Below are positions 49,701 to 58,351 of a stretch of 64,000 nucleotides of DNA, one piece after another. The notes beneath the pieces are model-generated. The model was not told the origin of the DNA and did not search any database. It worked only from the letters and a program-made list of their open reading frames with translations. Within the stretch, counting starts at the first letter, position 1. The number at the start of each line of letters is the position of its first letter. Both the position numbers and the translations under genes were made by a program. Location: positions 412,622-476,621 of the forward strand of contig JACJZW010000002.1 in NCBI GenBank assembly GCA_020635355.1, in the 5' to 3' direction. This DNA is from Flavobacteriales bacterium (GTDB taxonomy: Bacteria > Bacteroidota > Bacteroidia > NS11-12g > UBA9320).

Positions 49701-52247
49701 ATGAAGAAGATCTTTACTGTTTTATTGACGCTGGCTTTCGTCTCCATTTCAATTATTTCTGTAACGTCCACATCCGGTCCCGGAGGTGGTTACACAAATG
49801 CCCCGGGGGAGGGAAACTGTACCAGTTGTCACAGTGGATCTCTCAACTCAGGTGGTGCACTTTCCAACTTATTGTTGGATGGTAACTTTACCGGCAATGG
49901 ATACATTCCGGATTCCAGCTATACCATTACCATTTCCATGACTCAATCCGGCAGATCCAAATTTGGATTTAATGTTACGGCATTGGCAGCGAGCAACAAT
50001 AGCCCGGCCGGAGATGTGACCATTACAAATTCATCCAGAACTCAGAAAAGAACAGCATCTGTAAGTGGACAAACCCGTCAGTATGTTGAGCACACATCAG
50101 GAGGCACATCAGCCACCAAGACTAATGGCATTGATTGGGAATATAAATGGACGGCACCTTCCAGCAACGTGGGTGACATTAAATTTTATGTAACCTGTAA
50201 TGCTACCAATAGTAATGGTGGAACGTCCGGTGATTACATCTACGCAAAGACTTTCAATATTGCTCCGTCAACCTTGCTTCCAACTGTTGAGGCTGTTGCA
50301 AGCGATACCATCGTTTGTGCAGGGACACCTGTTGATTTCAGCACAAAGAAAACAGGTAATCCTACTACGTATTCCTGGCTGTTCCCCAATGGAAGTCCTA
50401 GTATTTCATCCGATAGTACGCCTCAGGTTTCATACAATTTTCAGGGAAATCAAAAGGCGATGGTTCGAGTGAAGAACAACAAAGGATGGTCTGGCTATGA
50501 TACCATCAACATTCAGGTACTTCAGTCGCCAACTGCCTTTATTCAAGGCGCCGCAACCCGCAATGTTTGCAAAGGAGGGTCCATTGAACTCGTTGCTAAC
50601 TTCAACCCAACCTGGACCTATAAATGGAGCAACGGAGCCACTGGGAATAAGGCCACCATCACCACGCCTGGAACCTATTTTGTGACCGTTAAAAGTTCTA
50701 CCTGTGAGAAGGTCAGCAACTCCATAACCGTATCCTATTTTAATGATACAAAGGCAACCCTTACGTCAAACCAAACAGGTGATTCGGTTTGTCAGAATGA
50801 TGTGGTAAGATTGACGGCAACCTCAGGCTACGACAGCTTTTTTTGGTATCGGAATGATCAATTAATCGCTGGATCAGATACCAATTTACTCGATGTAAAT
50901 GTTGACTCCAATTGGCATTATTCAGTACGGGTGAAGGATAACAATGGTTGTATTGGCTCCAATAGTGATTCCATCCAATTTACACACGTGCCTCGTGTTC
51001 CGGCACCAACGGTACAATGTTCAGATCGAACCCCGTTTAGTCTTGAATACGATTGGACAGGTCTTCAATCACACAATGGAGCTCAAGTGAGCATCAACGG
51101 TGGTGCAACCTGGATCACGCCTTCCTCAGGAAAAACCGGAAATAGTCATTCAATGACCGGACTGATTCCGGAGAAAGATTATGAGCTTTGGGTGAGAGGG
51201 GTAACGAAATCGCCATGTTTCTATACCGAAGTTGCCAAACAAGTTTGCCGAACCGGGGCTTGCAGCCCACTCAAGGCCGTTGTTGTTGCTGATTCACAAA
51301 TTTGTGATGGAGAGGAACTACGTGTTGAGGTAAATGGTTTGGCCAATGAGCGTTTCTCCTTGTCTTTTGAAGGAGGCAGCGCCTTTACCGATACCGTTTT
51401 TACATTTTCTCCGCTGGTTGAAAAATCGTATCTGATTGAAGTGACCGATTCGAATGCGCTAGGTTGCCCAGCTAAGGAACTGACCTTCCCTGTTCACATT
51501 GATAAAATTGGTTTGTTGAACTTTCAAACCCAAAAACCATCGAATTATTTCTGCCAGGATGATACCATCGAATTTCGGGCTAGTCCAGGAAATGATGTGT
51601 ATTCATTCTATGTGAATAATACATTGAGAACCAGTTCATCCGATAGCTTCTATTACGAAGATCAATTCAAGGATGGTGATTCAGCCTTTGTGGCGGTTGA
51701 AAAAGGTGTTTGTATGGATACATCAGAAGTAATCTATCTCAATCTTGTGCCAACACCCAATGCCAAGTTTAGTTACGACAGCTCTGGATCGTTGTACACA
51801 TTTACACCTGAAATTACAGCACACAGCAGCTATTTATGGGATTTTGGGGATGGATTCACAAGCGTGTTAACCTCACCTGATCATAGCTATAAAACCAGTT
51901 CCAATCAAACGGTGGTGGTTAAACTGGAGGTAGAAGACAACAGTGGCTGTTTGGCTGAGGCGGAGCAAACACTCAATCTACCAGATTTCAGTTCGATCCA
52001 TTCATTGGGTCAGGGGCTGATGAAGGTGTATCCGTCGCCGGTTCAGGATGTGTTAACCATTGAATTGAGCAACATTCACACTGGGATGAACATCCTCATT
52101 TCGGATCTGAATGGATCAACGGTATTGACCGCAAAGAGTGATCAATTAATTACGCAATTGGATCTTTCATCGGTGGCATCCGGAATCTATCTCCTCACCA
52201 TTGAGGCTGAGGGACACGCCGTGACCCAGCGATTGATGGTGCGCTAA
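49701..52247 (+). CDS. T9SS type A protein with N-terminal choice-of-anchor V (Reeler-like) domain
   Basis: The 848-residue protein has a signal peptide (MKKIFTVLLTLAFVSISIIS). A choice-of-anchor V / Reelin-like domain follows (about 28-185), with the characteristic APGEGNCTSCHSG segment. The CxxCH there is part of this domain's signature and not proof of haem. The middle has Ig/PKD-like modules (VSYNFQGNQKAMVRVKN, TYKWSNGATGNKATITTPGT) and a fibronectin-like segment, then a late PKD domain (LWDFGDGFTSVLTSPDHSY). A type A sorting domain closes the protein (VYPSPVQDVLTIEL, SGIYLLTIEAEG). It is exported and probably surface-bound; activity is unknown. Confidence 0.87.
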   Translation: MKKIFTVLLTLAFVSISIISVTSTSGPGGGYTNAPGEGNCTSCHSGSLNSGGALSNLLLDGNFTGNGYIPDSSYTITISMTQSGRSKFGFNVTALAASNNSPAGDVTITNSSRTQKRTASVSGQTRQYVEHTSGGTSATKTNGIDWEYKWTAPSSNVGDIKFYVTCNATNSNGGTSGDYIYAKTFNIAPSTLLPTVEAVASDTIVCAGTPVDFSTKKTGNPTTYSWLFPNGSPSISSDSTPQVSYNFQGNQKAMVRVKNNKGWSGYDTINIQVLQSPTAFIQGAATRNVCKGGSIELVANFNPTWTYKWSNGATGNKATITTPGTYFVTVKSSTCEKVSNSITVSYFNDTKATLTSNQTGDSVCQNDVVRLTATSGYDSFFWYRNDQLIAGSDTNLLDVNVDSNWHYSVRVKDNNGCIGSNSDSIQFTHVPRVPAPTVQCSDRTPFSLEYDWTGLQSHNGAQVSINGGATWITPSSGKTGNSHSMTGLIPEKDYELWVRGVTKSPCFYTEVAKQVCRTGACSPLKAVVVADSQICDGEELRVEVNGLANERFSLSFEGGSAFTDTVFTFSPLVEKSYLIEVTDSNALGCPAKELTFPVHIDKIGLLNFQTQKPSNYFCQDDTIEFRASPGNDVYSFYVNNTLRTSSSDSFYYEDQFKDGDSAFVAVEKGVCMDTSEVIYLNLVPTPNAKFSYDSSGSLYTFTPEITAHSSYLWDFGDGFTSVLTSPDHSYKTSSNQTVVVKLEVEDNSGCLAEAEQTLNLPDFSSIHSLGQGLMKVYPSPVQDVLTIELSNIHTGMNILISDLNGSTVLTAKSDQLITQLDLSSVASGIYLLTIEAEGHAVTQRLMVR

Positions 52248-53005
52248 TCAGCCTGACGGGCAGCCTCTTCCATCATTTGATGCGCTTCCTCATGACCAAG
52301 GTATCGGTCAATGATACCGTGTATGAGGTAAAGTAGGGGTGTTAGAACGATGGCCACAATGAATTTGTACAGGTAGCCAACCAGACCAATGGCCAACACC
52401 TGTTTGAGCGGCCATCCTTGCCCAATTTTAAAGGCAATGATCAACACCACAAAGGTGTCGATGAACTGAGAAACTAACGTTGAACCGGTGGCCCGAAGCC
52501 ATAACATTCGGGCACCGGTTATTTTTCGAATCCAATGAAAGGCCGTTACATCGGCAATCTGTCCAATTAGAAAGGCCACAAGCGATCCGGCGATAATCCA
52601 CATTCCCTGACCAAAGATTTGCTGAAAGGCCACGTCCATATCCGGTATACCCACATGGGTTCGGGTAGTGATCCAAAAATCGGCGGGCCGCAATCCAATG
52701 GCGCCATAGATCATGATGAACGAATAACTGATGAGTATGGCTGTAAGGAAGGATAAGAACCGAACGCCCTTCTTTCCATAGTATTCATTGATGATATCGG
52801 TAAGTATGAAAACAACCGGCCACAGGAGAACTCCTGCCGTCATGTTCATACTCAGGTTAAAACCGAAGATCGTCCAATTCAGTAGCGGTAAACCCAAGGT
52901 GTGTTCAACCGAAAAGATTTTGCCACCGATGAATTCAGCCAGCAGAGCATTGGACAAAAAGATGGCTCCTAAAATCACGAATAGACGCTGTTTTTTACTC
53001 ATCAT
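52244..53005 (-). CDS. yhhQ: queuosine precursor transporter (YhhQ/VUT family)
   Basis: This 253-residue membrane protein with six or seven segments belongs to the YhhQ family, which imports queuosine precursors such as preQ0 or preQ1. Family signatures are NALLAEFIGGKIF, WPVVFILTDIINEYYGKKGV and the late ATGSTLVSQFIDTFVVLIIA. No queuosine synthesis gene is next to it. It overlaps the convergent T9SS gene by 4 nt. A TATGTTTG box ends 4 nt before the ATG, so the mRNA may be leaderless. Confidence 0.92.
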   Translation of the reverse strand: MMSKKQRLFVILGAIFLSNALLAEFIGGKIFSVEHTLGLPLLNWTIFGFNLSMNMTAGVLLWPVVFILTDIINEYYGKKGVRFLSFLTAILISYSFIMIYGAIGLRPADFWITTRTHVGIPDMDVAFQQIFGQGMWIIAGSLVAFLIGQIADVTAFHWIRKITGARMLWLRATGSTLVSQFIDTFVVLIIAFKIGQGWPLKQVLAIGLVGYLYKFIVAIVLTPLLYLIHGIIDRYLGHEEAHQMMEEAARQAD

Positions 53006-53009
53006 GATT

Positions 53010-53017
53010 CAAACATA
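53010..53017 (-). promoter_or_regulatory. -7 box directly before yhhQ
   Basis: The minus strand reads TATGTTTG, then AATC, then the yhhQ ATG. The spacing is the same as at hisS (4 nt). No -33 element is seen at 17-20 nt. Confidence 0.5.
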
Positions 53018-53141
53018 GGATTTAGGCAATTACCATTTTGGTCTGAGTGGTATGTATTTGTCCGATATCACGTACATCCAAACTATTCAGGGCATAAGAC
53101 AATAGACCTCATTGGGTAGACGGATTCTAAGTTTGTTCGTT

Positions 53142-54170
53142 ATGAAGCACATGGTATTGATGTGGGTTACGCTGATGTTCTCCCAATTGGGAATGAGCCA
53201 ATCAGCTTACACCTGGGTGGAAAAGGGGAACCAGAAAATGGCCGAGGGGAATACCCTGGGTGCCATAAAAGATTATACTACAGCGATTGAAATGGAACCT
53301 TTTCTGGCGGAGGCGTATTATGGGAGGGGAAGTGTTTACGCAGAACTTCAGACGTATGACATGGCTTTGAATGACTTGAATAGAGCCATTCAGCTGGATA
53401 GCAATATGGCCCAGGCTTATTTTAATCGCGGTGTGATTAATGAAGCACGTGGTTATCATTTACTGGCCCTTCAGGATTTTAATCACTATGTGATTCGTAG
53501 GCCCAAAGATCCGCAAGGGTATTTGGCTCGTGCGGAGTTGAATTTTATCATGGAAAAGCAGGACAATGCCTTGGCAGATTATCAAATCGTCTCCAATCTG
53601 GAACCAGCTAATGCGAATGGTTATCTGGCTCGCGCCGAGGTGAAGTTGATGCTAAAGGATTCGTCTGGAGCCTTATTGGATGCCAATCGGACCATTGAAA
53701 TGGAACCAGGTCATTCTGATGCCTACTTTTTTAGAGCCACCTTGTTGGGACAACTTGGAAGAAGACTCGAGGCGATTGAGGATTATAACATCTATTTGTT
53801 GGCCAATAATAGGGATGTATATGCCTATGTGGGAAGAGGTAATTTATATGCGGCTGAAGGGATGATTGAGCTGGCCATTGACGATTTCAGCAGAGCAATT
53901 CAAATCCGCCCCAATATGCCAACGGTCTTGTTTGAACGGGGATATTACCTCCTTCAACTTAAAAAATATGAAGAGGCGTTATCGGATTTTAAGCAATGCA
54001 TTCAATTGCGATATGATGATCAGGAATTGGCCTATTACAATAAGGGAATTGCGGAATTCTATCTCGGTCGAAAATCATTAGCATGTGCAAGTTGGGCCAT
54101 GGCAGGGGAACTGGCGAACGACTTCCGCTTTGAGCATTGCGATGTTCAGATGGGGAATAAAAGTGAGTAG
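53142..54170 (+). CDS. secreted tetratricopeptide repeat protein
   Basis: The 342-residue protein has a signal peptide (MVLMWVTLMFSQLGMSQS). About eight TPR units follow, each with the GxxxxxxxxYxxA spacing: GNTLGAIKDYTTAIEMEP, QTYDMALNDLNRAIQLDS, GYHLLALQDFNHYVIRRP, then further units to KKYEEALSDFKQCIQL. The last repeat breaks into AGELANDFRFEHC. Such proteins act as scaffolds in the periplasm or at the outer membrane. I chose ATG at 53142; a TTG at 53112 would place a charged stretch before the signal peptide. It has no partner gene on its strand. Confidence 0.88.
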   Translation: MKHMVLMWVTLMFSQLGMSQSAYTWVEKGNQKMAEGNTLGAIKDYTTAIEMEPFLAEAYYGRGSVYAELQTYDMALNDLNRAIQLDSNMAQAYFNRGVINEARGYHLLALQDFNHYVIRRPKDPQGYLARAELNFIMEKQDNALADYQIVSNLEPANANGYLARAEVKLMLKDSSGALLDANRTIEMEPGHSDAYFFRATLLGQLGRRLEAIEDYNIYLLANNRDVYAYVGRGNLYAAEGMIELAIDDFSRAIQIRPNMPTVLFERGYYLLQLKKYEEALSDFKQCIQLRYDDQELAYYNKGIAEFYLGRKSLACASWAMAGELANDFRFEHCDVQMGNKSE

Positions 54171-54652
54171 GTGGTCGGTTTGATCAATAACGTTGAGAGG
54201 CAGAATTTAGGTGAGTTGTTTGCTGCGTTCAATTCGATGACGTGAGTAGCCTTGGATGTTCACTTCACTCAGTACTGTCAAGTGGGTGGTAGTTAGAAAA
54301 TAGCGATTCACAGTTCGTTGGTTACGGTTAGCAGATGATTCCAAATAATGGTGATTTATAAGTGGCGAAAAACTGCCGGGCTAAAGCCACCCCTCCCCAT
54401 TCGAAAGATCGGAAAATCCCTGAAAATCCTCCGTAAGATCTAGAAATCTAAGCGTTTGTTTTTCCCAACGATGGGCTATTTGCAGTTGTCCGCACTTTTT
54501 AACATAGAAGCACAGAATCTGCGTTTGAATTATGGTCATAACACCTCATCGAGTTGCCATGACATCTTATGCGTCTACTAAGTTAAAGTTGTGGTCTTTA
54601 AGAATTCAATCTGACCAAATCCATTGCGTTGATCTTTAAAATGATCACATTC
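54171..54652. other. 482-nt gap without a gene, possible remnant of a dispersed repeat
   Basis: No convincing coding frame, tRNA or terminator is seen. At 54362-54390 the sequence can fold (GTGGC with GCCAC, or GGCT with AGCC), followed by a C-rich tract, reminiscent of REP-like elements in the phylum. From about 54500 to 54650 it reads like the degenerate intergenic repeats that occur in some Bacteroidota genomes, but I cannot confirm copies from this window alone. Confidence 0.35.
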
Positions 54653-55393
54653 CTAAGAAAAGATCCCGAAACGGCCTAAACCCCATTTTTGAAGTCGGTA
54701 CTGGATACTTACGCGAAGCACGCCCAGCCCGTATTTAACACTGCGCTGGAAATTGATGGAAGAGGCCTCTTCAAAATACTTGGTAGGGCAGGTTACCTCA
54801 CCAATCTCGTAGCCGGCATAAAAGATCTGAGCGGTCATCTCATTATCAAATACAAAATCATCTGAGTTTGCTTCAATATCGATCTTGTTGAATATTTCCG
54901 CGCTGAAGGCACGGTAACCGGTATGGTATTCTGAGAGCTTTTGGTTGATCAGAATATTCTGAGTGAGCGTCAATAACCGGTTAGCAATGTATTTATACAT
55001 GGGCATTCCGCCATTTAATGCCCCCTTTCCCAAAATCCTTGATCCGTAGACCACCGGATACACCCCATGTGCAATAATGCTGGACATGGCTCTTATGAGT
55101 TTGGGTGTATATTGATAGTCGGGGTGAAGCATGATTACGATGTCGGCACCCAGCTCCAATGCCTTTTGGTAACATGACTTTTGATTCCCCCCGTATCCAC
55201 GGTTCCGGGCATGCTGCACAATGTGTTTGATGCCTAATTTTTGGGCTTGCTCCACTGTATTGTCCGGGCTGGCGTCATCCACCAATACCACCTCATCAAC
55301 TATATCAAAGGGGATTTCCCGATAGGTAATCTCGAGCGTTTTTGCTGCATTGTAGGCGGGCAGCACCACCACTATTTTTTTGCCTTCGAGCAT
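54653..55393 (-). CDS. family 2 glycosyltransferase, DPM1/DPG synthase-like
   Basis: The 246-residue enzyme has the GT2 fold: VVVLPAYNAAKTLEITYREI at the start, the metal-site region VLVDDASPDNT (about 36-46), ARNRGYGGNQKSCYQKAL and MLHPDYQYTP (the second Asp). It ends without membrane segments, as in dolichol- or undecaprenyl-phosphate sugar synthases of the soluble type. It likely moves a sugar from a nucleotide to a lipid or glycan carrier. Its ATG overlaps the nhaD stop by 1 nt, so both are cotranscribed. Confidence 0.9.
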   Translation of the reverse strand: MLEGKKIVVVLPAYNAAKTLEITYREIPFDIVDEVVLVDDASPDNTVEQAQKLGIKHIVQHARNRGYGGNQKSCYQKALELGADIVIMLHPDYQYTPKLIRAMSSIIAHGVYPVVYGSRILGKGALNGGMPMYKYIANRLLTLTQNILINQKLSEYHTGYRAFSAEIFNKIDIEANSDDFVFDNEMTAQIFYAGYEIGEVTCPTKYFEEASSINFQRSVKYGLGVLRVSIQYRLQKWGLGRFGIFS

Positions 55394-56754
55394 CAGGAAT
55401 ACATCAGGAAGTACATACCGGCACCAACGAGGTAACCAATAGCAGCCAACCCACTAATTTTTTTAAGATACCAGAAGAAATCAATTCGCTCTAATCCCAT
55501 AGCAGCCACGCCTGCAGCCGATCCAATGATCAGCGTGCTTCCACCAACACCGGCGCAATACGCGAGGAATAACCAGAAATTGCCACTTGCTGCGAAGTCC
55601 AGTAACTCAGGACTGCTGGCGGCCATCACCATCTTTTCATGGTACATGCCCTGTGCAGCGGCAACTAACGGCACGTTGTCCACGATGGAAGATAGGAAAC
55701 CGATGACCACGTTAATGGCATAAATATTCCCAATACTCTGATCCAGAAAAACAGCCAATTTATTTAAGTGGCCAATTTCCTGAAGGGCAGCTACTGCGGT
55801 TAATATGCCAAGGAAGAACAGCACACTGGCAACATCTATTTTTTGCAATACCCCAATAACAGAAAGATCGTGTTTGTCTTCACGGTTTTTGGTGCGATGA
55901 ATAATCTCGGTGGTGGTCCATAGAATACCCAAACTGAGCATCATTCCCATGAATGGTGGAAGGTGGGTAGCCGTTTTAAAAATTGGTACGAACAATAATC
56001 CACCTATTCCCATCGCAAAAATCAAATTGCGCTCAAAGTTGGTGGTGGGATTAATGTAGTGTTCAATGCCTTCTGACTTCATGGGGCGCTCCAACTCCTG
56101 ACCCTTCATGGTAAAACTCAAAATGGCTAAAGGTGCGGCCATCGCCATAAAGCTTGGCAAGAACAGTTTAAGTACCATGTGAGGAACGTCCGGTAATTGT
56201 CCTTTGATCCAAAGCATGGTGGTTGTTACGTCGCCAATAGGTGACCAGGCACCTCCGGCGTTGGCGGCCACCACAATCATCCCCGCGAAAAACCATCGCA
56301 TGTTTTTATCCTGAATCAATTTTCGAATCAGCGAAATCATGACAATGGTGGTTGTGAGGTTATCCAAAACAGCCGACAAGAAGAAGGTCAACAATGAGAT
56401 AATCCACAGCAGCTTGACCGCCGACTTTGTATTGATTCGATCGGTGATCACGGCAAAACCCTCATGGGCATCAACCAGCTCCACAATGGTCATGGCACCC
56501 ATCAGGAAGAAGAGGATGCTGGCAATGTCATACAAGTGATGGATCAAACCACCGCTGTATCCCACTCCCTCGATACCATGTTCAATGATGTGCTGAAGGT
56601 CATGTCCAAGTGAATGATCCAGCGAAAAGACATAAATCGCCCAACAAAGCATCCCGGTAATCAAGGCCGAAGCAGCTTTGTCAATTTTGATGGTGTGCTC
56701 TGTGGCAATGGCAACATAACCCAGCACAAAAACCACGATTATTAGAAGAGACAT
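55393..56754 (-). CDS. nhaD: Na+/H+ antiporter NhaD
   Basis: NhaD exchanges sodium for protons across the inner membrane and supports growth at high pH or salt. The 453-residue protein has eleven or twelve predicted segments and the family motifs LDNLTTTIVMISLIRKL, AANAGGAWSPIGDVTTTMLW, SSIVDNVPLVAAAQGMY and YCAGVGGSTLIIGSAAGVAA. I chose ATG at 56754 (MSLLIIVVFVLGYVAIATEH); a TTG at 56772 lies in the promoter box. Sodium handling suits a marine or brackish habitat, which is only a hint. Confidence 0.94.
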   Translation of the reverse strand: MSLLIIVVFVLGYVAIATEHTIKIDKAASALITGMLCWAIYVFSLDHSLGHDLQHIIEHGIEGVGYSGGLIHHLYDIASILFFLMGAMTIVELVDAHEGFAVITDRINTKSAVKLLWIISLLTFFLSAVLDNLTTTIVMISLIRKLIQDKNMRWFFAGMIVVAANAGGAWSPIGDVTTTMLWIKGQLPDVPHMVLKLFLPSFMAMAAPLAILSFTMKGQELERPMKSEGIEHYINPTTNFERNLIFAMGIGGLLFVPIFKTATHLPPFMGMMLSLGILWTTTEIIHRTKNREDKHDLSVIGVLQKIDVASVLFFLGILTAVAALQEIGHLNKLAVFLDQSIGNIYAINVVIGFLSSIVDNVPLVAAAQGMYHEKMVMAASSPELLDFAASGNFWLFLAYCAGVGGSTLIIGSAAGVAAMGLERIDFFWYLKKISGLAAIGYLVGAGMYFLMYS

Positions 56755-56769
56755 GATTGAATTTTGCGG

Positions 56770-56777
56770 CAAAAATA
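56770..56777 (-). promoter_or_regulatory. -7 box for nhaD
   Basis: The minus strand reads TATTTTTG followed by CCGCAA, close to the rpsA and 49666 boxes. It lies 16 nt before the nhaD ATG and overlaps the end of the region downstream of the HSDR_N gene. Confidence 0.6.
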
Positions 56778-56779
56778 AC

Positions 56780-57268
56780 TTAAAAGGTCAGACTCCCGAA
56801 GGGCGGAAAATCATTTGAATAGACGTATTGATCCGGGGAAGATTTCAGTTGGGCAAATACGGTGTTTTTGCCGTTCGTGATGGCCACATTCGGAACGCTT
56901 AACACATGATTGTAGGCAGCGAGTTGATCAAACACTTTTTGGGTAAGGGGAACGTCCGGTGCCTTACATTCAATCAGAAGTTGAGGTTGAGCACCGTCAT
57001 AGATCAATATGTCAAACCGCTTGGCCAGATTCTGATAGCGAATTTGTTTTTCAACCGCAATAGTGGCTGCCGGATAGCCCAGTTCCCGGGTCAATCTGTA
57101 GAGCGTGAATTGGCGGACTTCCTCTTCCGGTGTTACGTAGATATACCGCTTGCGAAAAGGGTCAAAAATCTGAAGCCGGTTTTTATCAACACGCGTTCTT
57201 ATTCCGATTTTTTCCCAGTTAAATTGCACCGGACAATGATACGCATTCCCTCCAGAATGAAGTTCCAA
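56780..57268 (-). CDS. stand-alone HSDR_N-type nuclease domain protein
   Basis: The 162-residue protein resembles the N-terminal nuclease domain of type I restriction R subunits (HSDR_N_2 family). Motifs are RLQIFDPFRKRYIYVTPEEE, VRQFTLYRLTRELGYP and the PD-(D/E)xK-like RFDILIYDGAQPQLLIECKA (Asp, Glu and Lys in RFDILIYD and ECK). It is a complete small protein, not a truncated HsdR: no helicase, HsdM or HsdS genes are nearby. Proteins like this are widespread in Bacteroidota and probably not restriction enzymes; their job is unknown. The start is TTG at 57268 or GTG at 57229. It starts divergently from holA, 2 nt away. Confidence 0.8.
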   Translation of the reverse strand: MELHSGGNAYHCPVQFNWEKIGIRTRVDKNRLQIFDPFRKRYIYVTPEEEVRQFTLYRLTRELGYPAATIAVEKQIRYQNLAKRFDILIYDGAQPQLLIECKAPDVPLTQKVFDQLAAYNHVLSVPNVAITNGKNTVFAQLKSSPDQYVYSNDFPPFGSLTF

Positions 57269-57270
57269 GC

Positions 57271-58275
57271 ATGACGGCCAAAACCTTTAAATCACTTCTG
57301 AATGATATCCGAAAGCGCTCTTTCGAACCCATTTATTTTTTGGAAGGGGAGGAGCCTTATTTCATTGATCGGATTGCCGACGAATTGGAGAAAACCGTTC
57401 TCACCGAAAGTGAAAAGTCATTTAACCTCCAGATTCTTTACGGAAGGGATATAAAATTAATTGATGTGGTTTCCTCGGCTCGCCGTTTTCCTATGATGGC
57501 GGAGTATCAGTTGATTATCGTACGAGAAGCACAACACATTCGCAAATTTGATGAGTTACTGCCGTATCTGGAAAATCCGGTTCCTTCCACTGTGCTGGTG
57601 TTTTTATACAAAGGGAAGAAAATCAACAAGTCTGCCAAGGTGGGACGGGAACTCAAAAAATACGGTTTGCTCACCACCAAGGTTTTGTATGATCGGGAGA
57701 TATCGTCCTGGATGAACTCCCACATCAGTACTCTCGGCCTAACCGTGGAGCCACAGGCGTTGCAGTTATTGGTTCAAAATGCGGGTACCAATCTCCATCA
57801 GATTGCCGGTGAACTGGATAAGATCAAGGCCAATATGGAGGGGCGAACTGAAATAACCTTGGATGATGTGTCCCGTCATACGGGACTGGACAAGGAATAC
57901 AACATATTTGAACTGACCCGGTCATTGGGAGAAAAGAATCGGACCAAAACGTTGCGGATTGTAAAGCACTTCGCGGCCAATCCAAAGGATAATCCCTTTG
58001 TCCTGGTCCTGTCCAATATCTATAATTACTTTAGAAAGGTGCACCTTGTTCACTTCAGTAAAACCGTGAATCAGGGAGAGTTAGCATCCGTTCTGGGCTT
58101 GAATCCCTATTTTGTGCCGGAGTATCTCAATGCGGCAAGACGCTATTCGGCCATGGAAATGACCCAGGTTTTCAAGGTTATTCACGAGTTTGATTTGCGC
58201 TCAAAAGGCATGGGTGGCGGGCATTCAGATGAAAACGAACTTTTGACAGAATTGGTTGTCAGAATCATGAAGTAA
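57271..58275 (+). CDS. holA: DNA polymerase III subunit delta
   Basis: HolA is the delta subunit of the clamp loader and opens the sliding clamp. The 334-residue protein starts MTAKTFKSLLNDIRKRSFEP and has IYFLEGEEPYFIDRIADELE, the KGKKINKSAKVGRELKKYG region and a C-terminal helical collar domain (LVLSNIYNYFRKVHLVHFSK). The fold is AAA+-like but lacks a Walker A, as expected for delta. It begins 2 nt from the divergent HSDR_N gene. Confidence 0.95.
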   Translation: MTAKTFKSLLNDIRKRSFEPIYFLEGEEPYFIDRIADELEKTVLTESEKSFNLQILYGRDIKLIDVVSSARRFPMMAEYQLIIVREAQHIRKFDELLPYLENPVPSTVLVFLYKGKKINKSAKVGRELKKYGLLTTKVLYDREISSWMNSHISTLGLTVEPQALQLLVQNAGTNLHQIAGELDKIKANMEGRTEITLDDVSRHTGLDKEYNIFELTRSLGEKNRTKTLRIVKHFAANPKDNPFVLVLSNIYNYFRKVHLVHFSKTVNQGELASVLGLNPYFVPEYLNAARRYSAMEMTQVFKVIHEFDLRSKGMGGGHSDENELLTELVVRIMK

Positions 58276-58351
58276 TTTTTAGATTTGTCAACCGCAAGCC
58301 GGGGCGGTTATTAATCCGGCATTACGTATTGATAAAGAATTAGATAACAAA

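Noticed and set aside
49701..50260. A multihaem cytochrome
   Set aside because: There is a single CxxCH and it belongs to the choice-of-anchor V signature.
56780..57268. A restriction-modification or defence island
   Set aside because: Only an HSDR_N domain protein is present, with no methylase, specificity or helicase gene nearby; neighbours are housekeeping genes.
58290..58309. A terminator after holA
   Set aside because: The hairpin AACCGC/GCGGTT has no T-tract and a short stem, so it was not listed as a feature.
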